Origin: Sclerodactyla briareus
Lineage: Eukaryota > Echinodermata > Holothuroidea > Dendrochirotida > Sclerodactylidae
DNA length: 64,000 nucleotides
Reading direction: 5' to 3'
Assembly: GCA_026419785.1 (NCBI GenBank)
Contig: JAODTK010001299.1
Span: 186,001-250,000, forward strand
In this document: positions 10,414 through 22,500 of the stretch, in pieces
Position numbering within the stretch: position 1 is the first letter of the stretch
Layout: each line of letters begins with the position of its first letter
Made by a program: the position numbers and the translations under genes
Notes under the pieces: model-generated
Databases searched by the model: none
What the model was told of the DNA's origin: nothing
Seen by the model: only the letters and a program-made list of their open reading frames with translations

Positions 10414-10790
10414 GTGTGTGTGTGTATGTGACCCCTGGCTTGTAAACATGATAACTCAACCCCGGAATGGTTGGTCCAACCATGTTGGAATTTGGTGTAT
10501 AGCTTTGTTATGGGGAGTACGGGAATCCTATTGGTTTGTGGAAAATAAATACTTTGGCCAAATTCGGCTTCTGAACATGTTAACTCTACCCCATCTAGAT
10601 GGATGAAGCCCATATTTGGTATATGTGTTTCCCCATGATGGTTTGGGGTCAGGTCTGAGGCCACCTGAGGTCACTGCAAAAAATCCTTGTAAACTTGAAA
10701 ATAAAGTTTGCTTGGTCTGATCCCGTTGAAATTCGGTGTTTGGTTTCTTTGTCAAGAGCAAAGGGTGATACTCGACCTAATGTTAGGCAA
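10414..10790 (-). repeat. copy of degenerate repeat unit R1 (minus orientation)
   Basis: Words such as CCCATCTAGATGGATGAAGC, TTTCCCCATGATGG and GGGGTCAGGTC also occur at 47300-48050, and in reverse complement at 14000-14440 and 28550-29200. They define a roughly 350-bp degenerate unit that I call R1. No coding capacity is visible. Confidence 0.7.
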
Positions 10791-10799
10791 AAGCAAACT

Positions 10800-13645
10800 A
10801 CTCCGCCCAAGTTCGAGTCAGCGAATTCTAACTTGGCTAGCCTAGCCTAACCTGCTGAAGGATGAGAGCATCACTCAGATCTTTTTGGAGTTGCGCTACG
10901 GCTCAGAGAGAACGAAATAGGAGTCATCGCTGATGTCAGTAAGATGTTCAGGCGATAAGGATAAGTCCTAATGATGCTCGCTTCCACAGGTTCGTATTCG
11001 GCGAGAACATAACTCATCCGATTCAAGTCTATGAATCGATGACTGTGACCTTCGGTGACAAACCGTCCTCAACTGCGCTGAGACACGCTGTGGCTGAAAA
11101 TGCACCAGATGACGAACGGCTGCAGAAACTAATTATGGACAATTTGAACGATTCCTTTGTTGACACTGAAGGCACCCCCAATATCAAGTCCATGCTAATT
11201 GACACGCTTGGAAAAGGCAACTTTGCCATACGCAAGTGGCAGTCAAATGCAAAGGAGCTGTGCGATGGAACAGAGGACTCAATGGCCACTGCACTGGGCA
11301 CAAAGTGTGACCTCAACAAAGACACATTGAAGGTCAAAGACCTGAAGTCATTTCAACAGGCGAGGCCGACAAAATGCAGTAATCTAGCCAGACAGTATTG
11401 TATTACAACGTGCTTGGCATGATATCTGGTCTTCTCATATGACCAAAGATTCTCCTGCAGAGGTTGTGGCAGCTTACCTGTGTGTGTGTCTCCTCTCAAT
11501 GATCAGGGAGAACTCTTGCCATTTTGAGGGAGATCGACAGAGATTCAGAGGAGGCGCACACCATTGAGATACCAGGATGCCTGGTCCCAGATGTGTACAA
11601 AGGAGTACCACCTTTGCCCGAAGTTTCCATGCATGGAATGAGTGACGCATCCGAAGATGCCATGGACATGGGAGTTTGGCTGAAGTGGTCACATGGAGGG
11701 GACGCCGAAGCTCATCTGTCATTTGTGTGCTAACGAGCCAGAGTTACGCCATTAAAGCAGTCAAGCATACCTCGCAAAGAGCTCCAGGCAATCCTGCTGC
11801 TTTCAAGGCTTATGCGAACCGTGGAAGACTGTTTGCAGTACGACGTGATTTCCTGGAAAATCTGGACTGATAGCATGACCGCCATCAGTAGGCTGAGAGG
11901 GCAATCCAAAGCCATCCAATCATTTGTTGCCTACCAAGTTGGGGAAATCACAACAGAGTTTGATCCCATTACCGACATCTCCTACGTACCAGAACGCCAT
12001 CGACCTGGTGTCCAGAGGAGGAACTGCTGCCAATATAAAGGAGGTGATCAAAGGTCCAGACTTTCTGAAGTTACCGCCAGTGTCCTGGCCTGAAACACCT
12101 GAAAACATTCACGTCAATTCTGGCAAAAAAGAACTAAAACGGTTCCATGTAAGAAATGCCAAGATATGTCAGTGAGGGTGACGCAACAACTGATACAGTT
12201 CCGGAGTTGGATGCGATCAAAATTTCAAGCTGGCGCAGATTAAGGATAGTCACCGGCACTGTCTGTCATGGAAGTGCCCATGAGTCAACGGCTAAAGTTG
12301 CTCACCCGACAAGTCTCACAATGGCCCCCACCAAGCTTGTGAAAGAAGCCGAGTTTTGGAGTTTTTCTGGATACAACAAGCCCAACGAGAAGTCAACTTC
12401 CAGGATCCCAACGTAATGAAGCTGGATTCGTATACCATGTCAGAGGACGTAAAGACAAAGCACCACTGTCCTATGATGTGCGGCACCCCTGCCTTCTTCC
12501 AAAGAACAGTCACATCAGCCTACTAATTGTCTGTGACAGTCATACACACGCTCTTCATGATGGGCACTACAGAACTGCTGCCGTCCTCAGGAAGAAGTAC
12601 TGGGTCATCGGTGACACGGGCCTCTCAAAATGAGTCATACGTGAGTGCATCACTGCAGGGAACAGAGGGAAACCACTGCGACAGAAGATGGCAGATCTAC
12701 CAGACTTCAGAGTGATGCCATGCACTCCACCCTTCAAGACAACACTGATGGACTACCTCGGACCAGTCAACGTCAAGCTGAGTAAAAATACCACCACAAA
12801 GGGCTACGGCGCAGTCTTCACATGTGCAGTGACAAGAGCCATGCACCTAACGTGCATCCAGGATATGGCCACTTCGGCGTTCCTGCAGGCCTTCAAGCGA
12901 TTCATAGGCATCAAAGGTGCACCGTCCTCGCTTCTGAGTGACAACGCTACCTGCTTCCAAGGGGCCGATAACACTGTCAACGTATTGAACCTGAGTCTGG
13001 ACCAGTCCGCAGGTACAGACCGCACCGCTGTCAACAACCACGACACTGAGTGGAAATTCGGGCCACCAGGAGAACAACATCACCAAGGGGCGAGGAGCGC
13101 ATAGTCCAGGAGGTGAATCGGGCGATGCGAAACCTGGTGACAGCTGACCGTTTTACCTTCGTCGAGTGGGAGACCGTCTTCTGCCAGTTATTGGGCCTTC
13201 TGAACAGCAGACCACTAATGGCAAAGTACTTGTCAACCGCTGGATGACCCACCTTCGACGCCCAACCACTTCCTGATTGAGAGAGGTGATCTGCCGTGCC
13301 CAGTTATTCTCTGCGAAGAGTATAGGGGCAGCGTATCCACAAACTCTCACCACGCCAGAAGTAGCAGGTGAAAACCTCAATGAAAATGGTACTTTGGGAA
13401 CGATAAGAAATTGTGGCTTGTGGAAAGTTGCCAAGGTTGTGCAGCTTTTCCCAGGAAAGGATGATCTGGTTAGAGTAGTCGATGTTCGATACTCTGATGG
13501 CACTATCATGATACTTGTGTCAGCCTGTCACGAAAAGCCAAGCGGTTCGTTTGCAGTGACTGCTAGTGTACAAATTTTCAAGATTTCTGAAACTCTTGAA
13601 ACATGTGATGATGCTAAGCCTATCAACAGATCAAGAGGATAAGGT
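10800..13645 (+). mobile_element. BEL/Pao-type LTR retrotransposon, internal region, broken fossil
   Basis: This is an old, inactive BEL/Pao copy. Parts recognisable in order are: a reverse-transcriptase-related region (about 10870-11400), an RNase H-like region (about 11560-12100), a connecting region, an integrase core with the family's signature block (about 12680-13110), and a C-terminal region of the DUF5641 type ending near 13640. The pol order and the integrase sequence style point to BEL/Pao rather than Gypsy or Copia. The element is broken, with many interruptions spread over its length. I could not define flanking long terminal repeats. It lies directly downstream of the DUF4806 gene on the same strand and appears to be an independent insertion. 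Confidence 0.8.
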
Positions 13646-13979
13646 TGGTAGGGTGGTGAAAAATGTTGATGAACTCAAGGAAAAGCTAAATTGTATAAGT
13701 ATTAATGTAAGTATAAGATTTAATGTAACTGTTTATTGGAAACTGTTTTCTGTGCCACGTTTTCCTATATATGGGGGAATATGACATGCTTTGTGTTTGT
13801 TTCAGGTGAAATATTATTTTCGGATGAGTAGCTCCGGTGGGTTATGTAATATGTAGCATGGAGGCTTGAGTTCCATACTGGACATGACAGTTCAGAAGTG
13901 AATTTCTTTGTTATGAGTTGTTGAGGGATTTCCATTAGGTGTGCATTCCCTCCAACCGACCTATTGTGTTTACAGGCAT

Positions 13980-14440
13980 TTTTTGGACTTTGAACTCTTT
14001 CAGCTTCAGAGTGACCTTCGACATGACCCAAAAACAATAGGGTGGCATGTACTCATACACCAAGTATGGAGCTTCATTAATCAAGTGAGGGGCGAGTTAC
14101 GGTGTTACAAGCCAAAGTGGCAAAAATATCAACTTTTCAAAGTTGTTCTATTTCTTACCAAAATTCACCCCGACACTAAACCAAGAAACAACAGGGTTCC
14201 TGTACTCCATAAGAAAGCTATTACACCAAATTCAACTGATTTTAACCCCCCCCAAAAAAAACCCCAAATTTGGACTTATGCATGTTTCCAAAGTTTTCAG
14301 ACTTTACCTATGACCTGACCCCAAAACAATAAGGTCATGTACTCACCTAATTGGGAACACACATACCAAGTATGAGCTTCACCATCCAGGTGGTGGTCGA
14401 GTTTTGTGCTACAAGCCGTCCATAATGTGCGCCAGCATGT
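13980..14440 (+). repeat. R1 repeat array, plus orientation
   Basis: GACCCAAAAACAATAGGG and TGACCCCAAAACAATAAGG, each followed by a TACTCA word and then CAAGTATGGAGCTTC or CAAGTATGAGCTTCACC, mark two units, with a third degenerate one between. These words match the reverse complement of the array at 47260-48250. Confidence 0.75.
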
Positions 14441-15779
14441 TGGGGAAAATATATTGAAAATTTATGTTATTTTTCTATAAATTTTATGTTTTTTATGCCA
14501 CATTTCCTAATTTTTTTTATGATATATCGTCAAGGTCAGCGCGGCAGTTTAAAAGGGTATGTTACCATGCAACTGGCCTTTGTAGTCTAGACCCTTGCGC
14601 AATACATTACAGCTGTCGCTGTTTTAATATTATTATTTACTATTGCATACCTGGATGGAGCCGTGTATTATCAAAAGAGTCAAAAGAGGTTATGTTTTAG
14701 TGAGTCTTTGTAAAGGTTTGAATGGAATGCGTTTGTAGAATTAAGCATTTATGTATTATCAGTACGCACATAGTTAATTACCATACTTAGGATAGGTTGT
14801 AGTAAGCGTGGGTTGTAGCAAGTGAAAGGAAGTGCAATAATCTTAGAGTAGATTTATATAGCTATATTTATTAATTATGTTGTATTTTCATCCGAGTTTT
14901 CACGGAAGACGTAGAATTAGAGAAATGAACCGACGAAACAAGTCCCGCTGAAGCCTTGGTCCTTCTGCGCGAATAGGGTCTATTTAAGCCCCACCCAGAT
15001 GGTACAGTATGGAATTACATAATAGGTAATGTTATCAATATTCTCTGTCTGTGAGAGTGATATATTTGGAGTGGATACAACACAGCAACGCCCTCTTCAT
15101 TGAACACAAAAGGAGGCTATGGTATTGGTGTTGTTTTAGGATGTGGGTAGCGTTGTATCGTAAGTGTCGGGGGTGTATTAAATGCGTGCACTTCCACTCT
15201 GACCGCCGTACTGAGCAGTTCGGAAGCTGCAAAGTAGCAGAGACCTGAACATGGGGCGTGCTTGACTGGCCTATAGCATCGGGTCAATTAGACCGGTGAT
15301 TTGTCCCGGGGTTTGGTAGGGGGGGGTCCCGTCAAGCATACGGCATGGCTGGTTGGAGAATATCCTGCCGTTCGCTGAGAACTGGCTCAGTGCCATCATT
15401 GAGAGGTGAATATTCATGTAAGTCACTTTTATCAATACTCTTTATGTGTGAAGTGTGGGGAACGATATTCAGCGGAGTGATTTAGGGAAATTGGTGTTAT
15501 TCACACTGTTCTGCTCAAAAGGGTTCAAACACAATGAGGATTATGAAAAGAGCTGAAATAATTCAATACGTCTTGTCGGTTAATAATTCAGTCATTAAGG
15601 GCGTATGTGACAAGTTTAGGAACGACACAAACAAGGGAGTATTTTAGGAGTGGCAAGGGAATATTATAAATAATAAGAATATACTATAATAAAATAAATA
15701 ATATTCAAAAGAAGGAGAACAAAAAAGCAAGACTGGTGGCAAGGCATTTTCTGTACGGACGCAATGTGGCGACGGTTGA
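14441..15779. other. unassigned stretch with a promoter-like block
   Basis: No recognised coding sequence. TCTATTTAAGCCCCACC near 14990 resembles a TATA-type promoter. The 14.6-15.25 kb stretch has the general character of a long terminal repeat of an LTR element, but I find no partner copy in the window. A seven-plus G run lies at about 15320. Confidence 0.3.
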
Positions 15780-15972
15780 TCACTGAGCATGTCAGAAGAC
15801 AAGACTCAAACCTACAGTACTACTACTAATCTTATGGCCTAATATTTTTCTACTAGTTTGTATTTTACATGCTTCCTGTGGGTGTATTTTTTATCTGTAA
15901 AGCGCTTCGAAAAGCTTTGCTGATGAACATGCGATATAACTACTATTTTATTGCTATTATTATTATTATGAA
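15780..15972 (+). mobile_element. 3' end of a CR1/L2-like LINE
   Basis: The sequence TGTAAAGCGCTTCGAAAAGC followed by GCGATATAACTAC and a short ATT-repeat tail (15950-15969) is typical of the 3' untranslated end of CR1/L2-clade LINEs, which carry GCGCTT-TATAA-like words before a simple-repeat tail. Only the 3' end is seen. Confidence 0.5.
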
Positions 15973-18689
15973 ATATTATTGGTAGCAATGTTGATATCAT
16001 GTAGGTATATTCCATTCCCCTGCAGTTGATATGTTCTTTCCCCATTAGCCCTATCCAAGGTTGCATTATTGGTGGTACCATTGGAACATTTATCACGATT
16101 ATTGGAGTAAATTAGCCTGTTTTGCTGTGAAAGGTCAGATCGGGCGGGGTTACTGTTAGTCAGTGATGTGGTTCTGATTGCAGTTGCACCAAATATTTGG
16201 CGAGTTACTTGGGGCCAAAGTCTTGAATGGGGAGCTGCGGCTACGGTAGTGTTCGGATAGTCCTTTTGGCAATTTATTTTCCTCCATATCTGAAAATTCA
16301 GACATGAGAACATATTTTGAAGGCTACGTATTGCACAGCTTAGAATTGGAATTGCCTTTCACGGCTTCCGGAAGATCACCATAAATGGAGTGTAAACAAA
16401 TAGGTGAATCATTGGTCTAAACCCAATGCATACAAGTCTTCTGAAAGAGTTTTGTGGGTAGGTGAGACATTATCTTTGTTGTCATTGTTGATAGGTGGGA
16501 AGTGATATGCGAACCCCCCGGGCATATCTGAGCTCAGAAAGATGACTGTCATGGAACACAAGAGCTGCAATTTAGACAGTTTTTGTTTTTGTTGAGGAAT
16601 TAAATCCACAAAAAATGCACAGAGCCCAAGAAATGTTAACACCCATGAATATCACAGCAAGATGGAAATACATAGTTCACTAATGATTGCAACAAGGGAT
16701 GATCTATCAGGTAGGTAATGTTTCTGTTAGGCATTCTTTAGACGTGGGAAATACCATGAGCATATTCGACAAACCAACCTGTCACTTTTATTGGCAGGTG
16801 GGAAATGCCATGAGCATGATAACATCACCAGGGCACAGCATTGTGATTGACTGAAAGGAAAGACTCCCAATCAAGGAGATGCAAATGTAGAATGCTGTAA
16901 GTTGGTTAATAATTGATTGATACCCGAGGCCCACACCCTACCAAACAATGTGTGGTCACGTAAACCATGTGACACCGTTCAGACAAAAGGGAATTCGATC
17001 TAAGTATCCTTGGCAAGTGTCAACATTCCCTTATATGAGAACCGGAAAGGGATGGCCGCAAACACTTGAGGGGCGTGATAACTTTACCGTAGACACCACG
17101 ATTTGGACTAACGTGTCTTCCTTTCTCTCACAGCTCGAGCAGCTTGCATTCCCTCAACATAGTCCAGCGTCGCCTTTATTGCACGAGTGGTGGGAAAACC
17201 TTGACACTGCGAGTGGTCGCCATTCTATCTAATCGAAGACGATGTTTCCTAAACTGAGGGGATCGAGGTCTCAATTTCTCTTGAGGCAGCTGAAATATAA
17301 ACCCGAAGTCCATGGCAGCATTCCTTGACCAAGGGGTTTCAGGCGGCGTCGGGGTTGGGGGGGGAGGTTGCTAGGAAAAGGATCAACTTTCAGCAAAGCA
17401 TTGTTTACAGCACTATCAGCAGCTGTGATGGAGGAGAGAAAGCACAGAGATTCGTGCCGGAATTCGAGGGACATGATATTGACCAAGTCAGTGATACTTA
17501 GCTGAATGTGAAGTTGAGAGGCCATGGGCACACATGCAGCCACCTAGCGGACCATGGGGTCCAAAGCATTGAAAAGTGATGTTTCTTTGCGTCATTCGGA
17601 TCGATGGCGTATCAAAACATAGTATAATAGCGTGTACATTTTCTCAATAGTCCTGCCAGCACGATGATATCCGAGCAGTAAATGTGATGGTCCCCTGGCA
17701 TGGAGCTCCTATCGCTCTCGCATTCTCAGTTGAGCATTTCACACCACATTCACCCCTCCCCCTGAGCAGAGCGTGGTGCATGCTGAGCCAGGCAATATGT
17801 TCCTCAAAATATATCGTATTTGTCATTTTTTCGTTGACCATGCTCACATATATTACGGCAGTAAGATTTAAAGAAGCAATGAATTTCTTACGTAGATACT
17901 AGGAAGAAAGAAATTTTCATGTGTGCAAAGAACAAACATATGGCAGAATAACAAAGTAAATGTTGGGAACAATGATATATGAGCATAATGACTGTTGGTA
18001 CTTCTGTCATCAAACAAGGTGGATAAAATTGATCTATAGGTTGTCAAGAAATGTCAATGACATTTTCTTTGAGCCCTGCCCACTAATTGGCATTGAAACA
18101 AGAGAGACCATCTAATGACTATGGGGCAACCATCACCCAAATATGGGAGCATTACCTTTTTTTCGTAAATTACCTTTTTTCGAAATAAAAAAAATGCAAA
18201 ATGCATAAACCATCTCGATTCTAGATTAATGGGACCAAGGAAAACAAAGAGTCAAACAATACATGGAAGGGTAACAGATTTGGCAGAGTGAAAATACATA
18301 TCAAATTTGATCTGTTTCACACAAACCAGGGTATCCACAAGTGGTTCTTCTCCTGACAGATTGCTTCCACAAACCTCCAATTAAGTTGGGCAAGGGAATT
18401 TTATACAACTATTTATGAAATTTTATGTTCCACTTACGAAATTCCTGTTGGTTGAGACTTCTCTTTTCTGTTTCGACTAACCTGTCTCGCACAGACGAGT
18501 GTGTCAGACTCCGCAAGGCTAGGAGGGAGGATGATTATCATCTGAGAGGGCCGCAATGGAACTGTAGAATCTGCAGCTATACCTAAAGAAAGTGGCATGC
18601 AGTGTGGTTATGTGGGATCTATGTCTAATTCAATCCTCAACCCTCTACAGCTAGAGGTCAGAGAAACGGCCAGTGGCATATCAAAGAGA
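15973..18689. other. gene-free stretch
   Basis: No recognised gene or repeat boundary. An open plus-strand frame at 16948-17232 has no similarity I can name and no splice support. A short G run lies at 17350-17366. Confidence 0.45.
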
Positions 18690-18960
18690 TTTGTCTTGGG
18701 GGTGGGGGGGAGGGATAGTTGAGGGCATACTCGAGGGTAGTGCACCTCATTATAGCCTCACGCTCTCTATTGGCAAATCAATGCAATTTATGGGCCTAGA
18801 CACTGCGGTTGCAATAAACAGAAACAAGGGCTGTACAAACATCCTACTGAACAGTGAAAAAGTGGGTTTTTGGGTTCAAACATTATTGGTCAATGAGGGT
18901 AGGACCTCAAAACCCCTCCAGAAACATGCACTGGAATATGACTTACTATTTCCACTTTGA
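18690..18960 (+). repeat. poly-G-headed interspersed repeat (family R3)
   Basis: GGGGGTGGGGGGGAGGG at about 18698 is followed by words including TTATGGGCC, a CTACTGAACxG word, AGTGGGTTTTTG and GGTCAATGAGGG. The same series follows a poly-G run at 36800-36990 and, less clearly, fills 51720-51975 between poly-G and poly-C runs. It is non-coding, and the G/C runs appear to mark its ends. Confidence 0.55.
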
Positions 18961-20869
18961 TGAGAAGTCATGAAAGTGTGGACCTGTATGCTTTCACATC
19001 TTGCGAACACTGTCCTACATTGTGGGTGTTGGTATATGCCACAGAAAAGTTCATGGTCAAGAGAGTGAAAACCATAGATAGGAGGTGAGAGCCTATTGGA
19101 AACGCACAAAGACTTTTCTGCAGTGCTGTTGGTGAAGAGGCAGTCCATGAAATGTCCAAAACCACCCTCATGTTAAAAAGTGGGCACCTTGTGAGATGAC
19201 TTGTGAGAGAAGCCGCGCCATATGTTGCAACCCTATTGGGAAGTCCTCCAGGGAACACGAAATGGTACTGGATGGGCATAAGAGGGAACAAGCAAAAAGT
19301 GGTGCTATCTAGCCAGGGTGGACAAGTCACTAATAATCAGGGCATAACTGTGGAAAGCTTGAGCATTTCTTCCATTATATTAGAGCGAGGATATTAAGAA
19401 CGTGAGATATTAAGAACTGAGAATTAGAGTATCTTCTATTCATCTAACTCAAGTACAGTCTTTCGGCCATTGCAGGCTATCTCAACTTTTTTTTTTACTA
19501 GAGACACCAAAGTTCAGCTAGTGGGATCATCCAGATCAAACTCTGCCAATACCGAACAACCCCTGCCTTTGAATGGTGTAAATCCGAATCGAGAGATGAT
19601 GGGAAAGCATGCAGCTGCTCCATCCAGCTAGTCCATTCTAGCAGGAGCAGAGGAGGGGTGCCTCTATCCTCATCCTATTGTACACAGCCATACACGGTAG
19701 CTTGCACCCTCGAACACAATAGCAGAGAAAGAATTGACATTTTGACGTGACCTCCTCGGACATTTTAATAGCATGAAATGAATGCGCTTTGGATCCCTCT
19801 ACATAGCTATAGAATGAACACTAAAAAGTTTGGTGATTCTTGAATGATCCTGATCTTCAAGCTACTGAGCATTATCGACTCACAACAGGCACTTATCCTG
19901 ACCCCCTCCAAAAAAAACCATAAAAAAACAATAGGGTCCATGAAATTGTTATGGGGAAAACACACATTGTTTTTATAAGTACATACTAGTAATGTGAGCC
20001 GATCATACAGGGAAGTAAAGGCAAAATTATTGTGATTAAGGGCAAGTCCCAGCCAAAAAATATTAAAATGTCATAGGATTGTGCATTGAAAACTCATGCC
20101 AATAAAATTTGTTTCATGTTCATAGCATGTTTGGTTTAAGTTATAAATTTTTAAAGTTATTACTGTATCATGCGAAGTTGATGAAATTTGAGTGACGTCA
20201 TATTTCCCATTTTATAAGAAACAACGTCGAGAAAGTATGTCCAATTTTTCCATCTATGGGTTAGAATATGAATCCTAACAATGTTGCCAAAATCATGTAA
20301 TTATATGAAATTGAGGGAGCCAGATCCTCCAACCGAACATCATAAACCGGAACCAAGGTATTTGAAATGATTTTTAATTTCGTTCATTATAAACCAAAGA
20401 GAGTATTACTTTGGCCTGGGACTTTCCTTAATACACTCCTCCCCACACCAAAACACACGGAGTATGTACGCCCCCATGGTTGCACTCTTTCACAGTCACA
20501 AATACGAACCATGTCCCATAAAAAACAAAATCTTGCATGCCAACTTTTACTTACATCGGACTGAGTTGATACAAGTATTGGTTTGTGGGAAACCCCACAA
20601 CAAGTATGAGTTTTAAAATATCCACGAGAGGGGTAGAAATTAAAAGGTGCAGCAACTTGTCTGAAAGGTGGGGGGGTCAAGAGCAATTTGGGAGGGGGGG
20701 GGGGGTTTGAACGCAGTGAATGGAAACATTTTGTGTGTGAAAAATTGTGTATTGGGCCTTTGTGGGGTAGCGGGGGCTCCTTAGCAATGGTGAAGGCAAC
20801 CCATCTAGGAGAGGTCACTCTGATTTAAACTGCCCACCCCTTTCTTTGGGATCTTTGGGTAGGTTAGAG
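18961..20869. other. gene-free stretch with repeat fragments
   Basis: An R1-type fragment (ACCCCCTCC then AACAATAGGGTCCATG) lies at 19900-19945 and a degenerate relative at 20340-20640. A palindromic CRE (TGACGTCA) lies at 20193-20200, without other promoter signals. A run of about ten G sits near 20694-20706. Confidence 0.45.
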
Positions 20870-22500
20870 CATGTTAGCCTTGGTTGGCATTCTACCTAGT
20901 GTCTAGTGGCACGAATATTTCACCAGATCCCATGCCTTGTGGTGTCCTTGGTTTTGGTCAAAGGCTAGGTCTCCCTTGAACTGACTTTTCTGGGTTGAGC
21001 ATCAGGAAGGGCATCTGGTTGTAGAAAGTCCGCCTCTCTCTCGATGACAGTAAATCCACTTTCCACAACAATGCGTTCATGGTACCGAATCACCCGTGGA
21101 GGTGCCGCGCACGGTAGGGTGGGTAGTTCGATGAAGCACCACCCGATGTCATTCCGCTATTTTTTGCATCGAGACTTTAAGAGTTAGTAGCCTGAAAATA
21201 GGTACGATGCGCGGCTGGGGTAGCGAGGTAGTTGAAACATTGGCCAGGAGAAGGATCGACCTTTGAGCCTCAGGCAGTAAGGTGGAAAGGTGCTTCAGCT
21301 AGAATGATTACCGGTAAGACTGCAAGTATAAGTTCTGGGTAGGAACAGTAGGGGGTAGCGGCGGTGTGTGCATTTTGTTGGCAGAAGTGGATAGAGAAAG
21401 TCTCAGTGGTCTCAGTTTACGAGCGTTCTGAGTGATAGGATGAAGGATGCGTTTTATGATGGCCTCCTGTATGTGGTCTCGAAGTGGGGTGACAAGGGAG
21501 CTTGGCCTAGTTGCTGGCGATGTAACTGGCCTGTTGAGCGAAAACGGTTGGTTACGAAAGGCATGCATTGGGTTTCTGCTAGGTGAACAGGAATCACTGA
21601 AGGTAGAGGATTTAGAGTTTTGTAGATGCTACAAATATGGTCATTGCAACTCTTTTTTCAGGAAGCCGTGACAGACAGATTTGTTCTTACCAGTCAGGAA
21701 TTTCTAGCAGCCAGATTGATTAATTCTGGTCAGAGACGCTTATAGGAAATTTGTTTAGAGGATACAAAGTTAGAGCCGGTGAGGAGTGTGTACTAACATA
21801 GGTAGTGGTCTGTGGACTTGGCGTCAAGTCTGTAATTAACGGCAAGAGACCCCAAGTAGCTAGAAGGAAAGTTTGATAGCTCAAGAGACTGGTGTAGGAG
21901 GAGAGTTCAGAGCAGCGTTGAACAAGGGTCAGTGAGTTCAGTTAAAGGATTGTAATGTGATGATCAGTGGTCTGCCCTGAAGAAGTCTCTTAGAGGCTTC
22001 TGATAAGATGTGTGGGGGACTAAAGGTCGGGCGCGTCGTCGCGAAACATAGTGGTGGAACCTGAGTAGATCGTGCCTATCAAGAGAAAGGAGGCTGATGG
22101 AAAGAGTGGAAGCAGGAGGTAGTAGAGAACAGTACGCAGAGGGACAAGAGAATTGCAAAATCAAAGGGTGTATGCAGCTAAGAGAAGGAAGCAGAACTGA
22201 GTAGCTTTCAGAACATCATGACCCACGATGATTTGCGGGGTGGGTTTTCAAGTCGCGAAGTAAATACTAAGAGAAATCAGGATGTTGAGGGGTTGGGCTA
22301 TGTTAGAGCGATAACGGTGAGTAGCTCTTGATGACAGCGCAAAGAGAGAGGCTTGGATGAGCTACTATAGCCGGTTATGCATGAGGAGATTGAGTGGGAC
22401 TTTGATAGCCTCTGTCATGCAGACACAATCCAGGGATCAGCTGTGAAGCCGGGTTGAACAGGCTGTAGCTCGCAGGAAGTGTGGCAAGTGCTGGTCCACA
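20870..22500. other. unassigned block, possibly an old repeat
   Basis: AGGAAGGGCATCTGG and the following TGTAGAAAGTCCGCC (about 21005-21035) resemble the 3' end of RTE/BovB-type LINEs. The minus strand from 22165 to 21300 reads in places like a low-complexity basic protein. I cannot assign it. The GC-richer, CpG-containing composition differs from its flanks. Confidence 0.25.

Noticed and set aside
14980-15250. Solo LTR of the BEL/Pao element
   Set aside because: A TATA-like word is present but no matching copy exists on the other side of the element, and an R1 array lies between.
20193-20200. CRE palindrome as a promoter
   Set aside because: TGACGTCA alone in gene-free AT-rich DNA; no TATA, CCAAT or downstream exon.
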